A stretch of DNA of 64,000 bases from Pelobates cultripes (taxonomy: Eukaryota > Chordata > Amphibia > Anura > Pelobatidae): contig OW240920.1 of the NCBI GenBank assembly GCA_933207985.1, positions 150,931,648 to 150,995,647 on the forward strand. The letters are read 5' to 3'. The translations under genes were made by a program, and so were the position numbers. This document shows positions 36,301-42,300 of the stretch, one piece after another. The notes below the pieces were generated by a model. It made no database searches. It was not told where the DNA came from and saw only the letters and a list, made by a program, of their open reading frames with translations. Numbering within the stretch: position 1 is the stretch's first letter; every line of letters starts with the position of its first letter.

Positions 36301-39300
36301 CAACATATGTTGAGTGCTCAGACCCAGGCTGTCCGGGGATATTTGTAGTGATATCTTATTGTTAAAACTATATTTTTAAGTATTTTTATTATGCTTGTCC
36401 TGGACCTGAGAGGTAATGTAATTATGTGTGTGCTTATGTTGCTGTCCCCTCTCAGGTCCAGTGGGGAATGCCCCTGGAATGTGTTAACAGAAACCCTTTG
36501 CACGGGGACTTGCATAAAAGGCCAGCTGTGGCTCCCATTAAACCAGTTCCAGTTTTACCCTCACACAGAGCCTCTACTCGTGTTTGTAGGGAACAGCGAT
36601 AATAGCCCTTTCACTACGTTTTAGGATCTTGTCTTCTAGGATCATTGCAGCTCTACTCAGATTGGGAGAAGAGAACATCTCTGGCGGCGAAATCCCTCTT
36701 CTCGTCGGGGTGTATGCCACATCTGGTGGCAGAAGTGGGATGGTTCTTTTCCCCCCAGAGGAGAGGCTACAACCGGATCTAAAGACGGAAGGAGTGGATG
36801 GAGAATTGGTACAGACAACTGAAAAGATCTACTTTAAAAGATCTGTTGGATAGCTGCGGCCGAACGACAAATAACCGAAAGAAAAGGGAACTAATAGCCA
36901 AACTGTTGGAAATGAACCGAACAGACATTTTACCCAAACCAGTTGTCTCAAACGAGGAGGATGAATTGCTACTCTCTGTTCGGTTACGGTTGGCATTGTA
37001 TTGGTCAAACTACCCTGCAGACATTACCCAAGTGATAGCCGCCGCAGATACTGAAGCCAGAGAGAAGCGTCAGTATCAGCTACGGTTGGCGGAGTTTCAA
37101 CGACGGGAAGACATACCTGCAAAGATAATTGCATTTTTAATGGAAAGAAAGATGGTACCCTTTGCTGCTTTAAAAGTTTCCAGGAGACAGAAGGGGAAAT
37201 AGATGGGTACCTTGCTGACTTCGAAAGACAATGCGCTTTACACAGGGTACCCACCGAAAAATGGGTCACCATTTTGGCTGGGAAATTATCAGGGAAAGCT
37301 GCAGAGGCGTTCCGGGCTATCCCTGACGAGGAGATTTAGCTTCTTGTCAAGGAGGCATTACTCGCCAGGTACACTGTCACCCCTGAGGCGTACTGCCGGC
37401 GATTCAGAGAGTCTTAAAAGCAGGGGAGCAACTCTTACACCAAATGGACCTGCCCCCTACATAGAACAGCGCCCAATTGGGTGACCGGTTGCCAGGCTGT
37501 CTCGGGAAAGGATGTCCTGCAGTTATTTCTATTGGAGCACTTTTTCAGCACAATGTCACCCAACCTCTAAGAGTGGGTCTGTGAAAGGCGACCCCTTACC
37601 CTACCTGAGGCGGCTCGCCTCGCTGACGAATACACTGACACTCGTAAGACTGAGCCACCCACAGTAAGACCACCCCCTCGGCTGGAGATTCGGACCACCA
37701 TACCCTCTCACCCTACCCCTTACAGGGCCCCCCAGACCTCAGCCAGCACCACGAGAACCGGGCCCAGATGCTACAGGTGCCAGCAGATTGGATACCTCCG
37801 CAGTGATTGCCCGTTGGAGCCTCCTCAACAATGTAACACCCCGTCCCACAGCCCCGGTCACTCATTGCCTGGAGACGGAGCCACATTCTGATGAATACTG
37901 TAAGGTTCTTCATGAGGCTCCATTCACCCCATTCAGGCAGCCACCCAGGACAACCATCAGCAACACCGACAAATAGTCCTGGTGAATGGACAGGATGCCA
38001 AGGGACTACGAGATACTGGAGCTACCCTGAATTTGGTACAACGCCATCAGGTCTGGGAAAATGAACACACTGGACAAACCGTGGCAGTCCGGGTAGCTGG
38101 TATCAGTTATCCACCGCCGGCGTTCACCTGGATTGGGGAGTCAGTACTGGCCGTGGGGATCATGAAAGACTTACCCGCTGAAGTGTTGCTAGGGAATGAT
38201 TTGGGTCTCTTAACTTCTGCTTATGTGCCCAGAGAACCCGCTGAAGCTCAACCCGTAACCACCCGCTTGCAAGCCCGAACTGTGGAGGCTGGCCCACTGT
38301 TTCCGGAGACCCAGGTAAGAGACAAACCCCTGACTGTATCTATAGCTCCGATCCAGTTAGGCTGGGATACCCCAGAGGAGTTTTTGAACCCTTGGAGGAT
38401 CTTACGTTGCATTAGTATAGGGCTACGGCAGAAACTAACAAAGGGGGATTGGAACGGGAATTTTTTTTGTGGGAGCAGGATAGGCTATATATTCCCTTTT
38501 ATTCCAGAAGTTTGGTCCTTAAGGGGTTAACTGACACGTCCAGGAGAGGTACTGCCCCATCCCAGGAGAGTCAGCTGGTAGTTCCCAGGAAATACCGGAT
38601 GGAGCTTCTACTGATTGGGCACAATGTCCCCTTTGCAAGACATCTAGGAGTATGCCGCATGTCCCACAGGGTAACCTAGAACTTTTTTTGGCCAGGAATC
38701 CATGGGGACGTGCGACGATACTGTAAAACCTGTGACACTTGTCAACTGGTAGGAAAAAGGGAGGGGGGGGGAGATCATTCCAAGGCCAAACTGCTGTCCA
38801 TGCCCATTAACGAGGAGCCCTTTAGCCGCATAGCAGTTGACCTTGTTGAACCCCTAAATAGACCCAGTCCATCCGGGAAGAAATATATTCTTACCGTGGT
38901 GGACAACGCCACCCGCTACCCCGAGGCAGGGGCCCTCACAAATATTCATGTAGAAACCGTGGCAGATGCACTGGTAAAGGTATTCGCCAGGGTAGGGTTT
39001 CCCAAGGAAATCCTCTCAGACCAGGGGACCCAGTTCATCGCTGAACTGACCCAACAACTCTATTAAGCTCACCATACCACCCCCAGATTAACAGTCTCTG
39101 TGAGCGTTTTTAATGGTACTCTCAAACAGATGTTGAGAACCTTTACTGACGCTTGCAGAAACTGGGAGAGGTTCCTGCCTCACCTGTTATTCGCATACCA
39201 GGAGGTGCCACAGGAATCCACAGGATTTTCCCCCATTGAGTTACTATATGGGAGAAGGGCACAAGGCCCCCTTGATCTCATTAGGGAACACTGGGAGGGG

Positions 39301-42300
39301 AAACGGAACATGAGGGAACCTCCATCGTGCCCTATGTGCTGGAGCACCGAGACCGCATGGATCAGTTGGCCAGGATCGTAAAGGAAAACCTCCAGGCGGC
39401 TCAGGGGCGCCAGAAAGCCTGGTACGATCGGGGTGCCCGACAGCGTACGATCCAGTTAGGACAGGTTTTAGTATTAAAGCCAGTCAGACAGGATAAACTG
39501 CAGGCAGCTTGGCAAGGCCCCGATCAAGTGATAGAGCAACTCTGTGACACAACTTATGAAGTTGCCAGCTGCGCTGATGAAAGGATTCAAAGGTAATTTC
39601 ACATCAATATGTTGAAAGAGTACCAGGGAAGGCAGGAGGATATAGCTGCAGTATGTGCCCCCACTACAGATGACACAGATCAAGGAACACTTGGTTCACA
39701 TAGGGATGGTACTGGATAAGATCCGGGCCGCGGGCCTGGCTCTGAAACCAGACAAGTGCCATATTGAGATGGCAGAAGTCCAATACTTGGGACACCGGAA
39801 GTGGTGTGGGAAACAACGACCAGCGCCTGCTAAGATTGAGGCCGTAGCAAACTGGCCCACACCAGGCACCAAGAGTCATGTATTGGCCTTCTTTGAGACC
39901 GGAGGGTATTATAGGCGCTTTGTCCCCAATTACAGTACAGTAGCTAAACCCCTGACGGACCTGACCAAGAAGAATTTACCTAGGCAGGTCCTGTGGTCTC
40001 CAGCCTGTGAAGCCGCTTTCCAGTCCCTCAGACAAGTGTTAATTAACACTCCTGTCTTGGCTGCCCCAGTCCCTAACAAATGTTTTCTTGTGCACACAGA
40101 CACTTCCATATTTGGACTGGGGGCAGTTTTGAGCCAAGTCGGAGAGGATTGAGTAGAGAACCCTGTTGCATATCTTAGCCGAAAACTATTACCAAGAGAA
40201 GTGAGCTATGCGGCAGTGGAGAAAGAATGCTTTGCGCTGGACTGGGTGCTAAAGAAGCTGACTCCTTATTTGTATGGAGAAGAGTTTACCCTCATCACCG
40301 ACCACTGGCTTAACCAGGTCGCAGGAGACAATGGCCGATTATTACAATGGAGCCTGACCCTGCAACCTTATAACTTTACAATTCACTACAGGCCAGAGTC
40401 AGAGATTTAGAATAGTTTTACTTCTTACCCGAGAACTGTGGGGTGCCACTCCTGCCTCTGAGCCATGAAGCTCTCTGCCTGAGTGAAGCACGCAGGTGCA
40501 TGGTTTAGAATGGCTGAGAGCAATTAGCTGAGGCCCAGCCAATGAGTTTGCCCTGCAGTGCCAGGCTTAGCTCCTAGCAGGAGCTTCCATCTCTCCAGAG
40601 CTGAAGGGGAGAGGCTTGGCGTGGCACTCAGCAGACCCCAGATAAGAAAAATATGCTAAAATGGTCCGACAACTTACATTGGGGGTGCAAGTGTTACAGA
40701 TGAGAAAAGTTCACAAATCCTCACACTACATCAGCCAGGGGACTCCTGCTTCATAACCCACTACCGCGTGCTGTGGGTGTTCCCTTAACATAATGAGCCT
40801 CCATGTCTTTGAAGGAACACTCTGGGCTCCACAACAATGAAGCTGTTATGGGGTCTAGTGGTCCTGAGCGCTGTCTTGCAATATGGGGTTAAAGCTGTTT
40901 TGAGGAGGAGGCAGAAGGGCTCCCTGGAGACAACTTCAGGATTAAAATGTTTCAGAAAGATGGCACCCAGGGTCAGACTCCATAATGACGTCATTGACAT
41001 TAAGTTGTTATGGGGCCTGGAGCGTTCCTTTTATAAAAAGGTTGTAAACACTTGTAAAACTGTTCCCTACACCCAAAATGATATTCTATCCAAGATATTC
41101 TCTAAGTGAACCAGAATGGCAGATAATTAACCAGGTGTCTGGAACTACTGTGGTCAAAACCTGGTAATATGAAGCACATGTAAAGAGGAAACACTGGCAT
41201 TGGAATTGTGCAAAACGGGTCAAATTGCTTTCTGAGGCATGTCACTGGCATTGTGTAAATTAGGCTGTAGTACTAATCTTATGCGTTCCTACCCCAAAGG
41301 TGTGGATCATCCATGCAGGACTGGTGGTTTGAGATGGTGATCAGTGGAGTGTGTGGATTACGTCTTTCAATCAGTTCATAAAGGACTTCTTTATTGTGCA
41401 CATTCAAATGATTCATGTACTCTGAGGAAAAAAAAAGGGGAGACAGGAATGTAGGTCTCAGCAAATAATTTCTCTCCCTAGTTGGAGTTTCAAGGGACAC
41501 ACTAAGCACCAAAAAATTTTAGCTTAAAGGGACACTATATTCACAAAATCTTGGTGTATAAATTAAGCCTCTGAATTTTGACTGCTCAATTCACTGCCAT
41601 TTACGAGTTAAATTGCTTTTTTGTCTGTTTATGAAGTTCTAGCCACACTTCCCCTGGCTGTGACTCACACAACCTGCATGGACAAAAAATGTTTCATTTT
41701 CAATTAAAAGTAGCTTACTTTAAAAGCCTTTATCCACTGCTATGTAAATTTAAATTGGATTACATACATGAGTATTCTGCAGAGTCTAGAAAGCTATTAA
41801 CAGAGCAGCAGATAAGACATTCTAAAGTAAGCAGAATTTGCAATAAAGGAAGTGTAAACATTAGATGACTCTTTACAGGAAGTGTTTAGGAAGGCTATGT
41901 AAGTCACATGCAAAGAGGTGTGACTAGGGCTACATAAACAAAGTGATTTAACCCATAAATGGCAGAGATTTGAGCAGTAAGATTGCAGGGGCATGTTCTA
42001 TACACCAAAACTGCTTCATTAAGCTAAAGTTGTTATGGTGACTACAGAGTCCCTTTAAATAAGTCGATCTACAAAACAAGCCCCTGACATTCCACTGTTC
42101 AATTACATTTTAAATTACTTTTTTTTGCAGCCTTGCCACAAATCCTTTGGCTGGGCATCACACAGCCTCCCTACACTCTTCCTGAAAAGAATCTAAAATT
42201 TTTAGCTCCTTTATTGAACAATGTGTTTTAGCTAGAATTTATTTCTTGCTTTGTTTGCCTGCTAGATCCTGTATTAGCCTCCTGTGTGTGATTAAAGTTC

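Larger units (their letters stand above)
35770..40410 (+). mobile_element. Gmr1-like Ty3/Gypsy element, 3'-truncated, integrase upstream of RT
   Basis: Order on the plus strand: LTR (35770-36717), primer site (36724-36741), Gag (36798-37810), protease (37982-38300), integrase (about 38600-39650), then RT thumb and RNase H (39655-40410). In most Ty3/Gypsy elements RT and RNase H come before integrase; the reversed order is the mark of the Gmr1 group known from fishes and other deuterostomes. The RT palm is deleted and the 3' LTR is absent. Frameshifts and stops occur in every domain. It lies in the intron between tafazzin exons 3 and 2, opposite to the gene. Confidence 0.9.
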
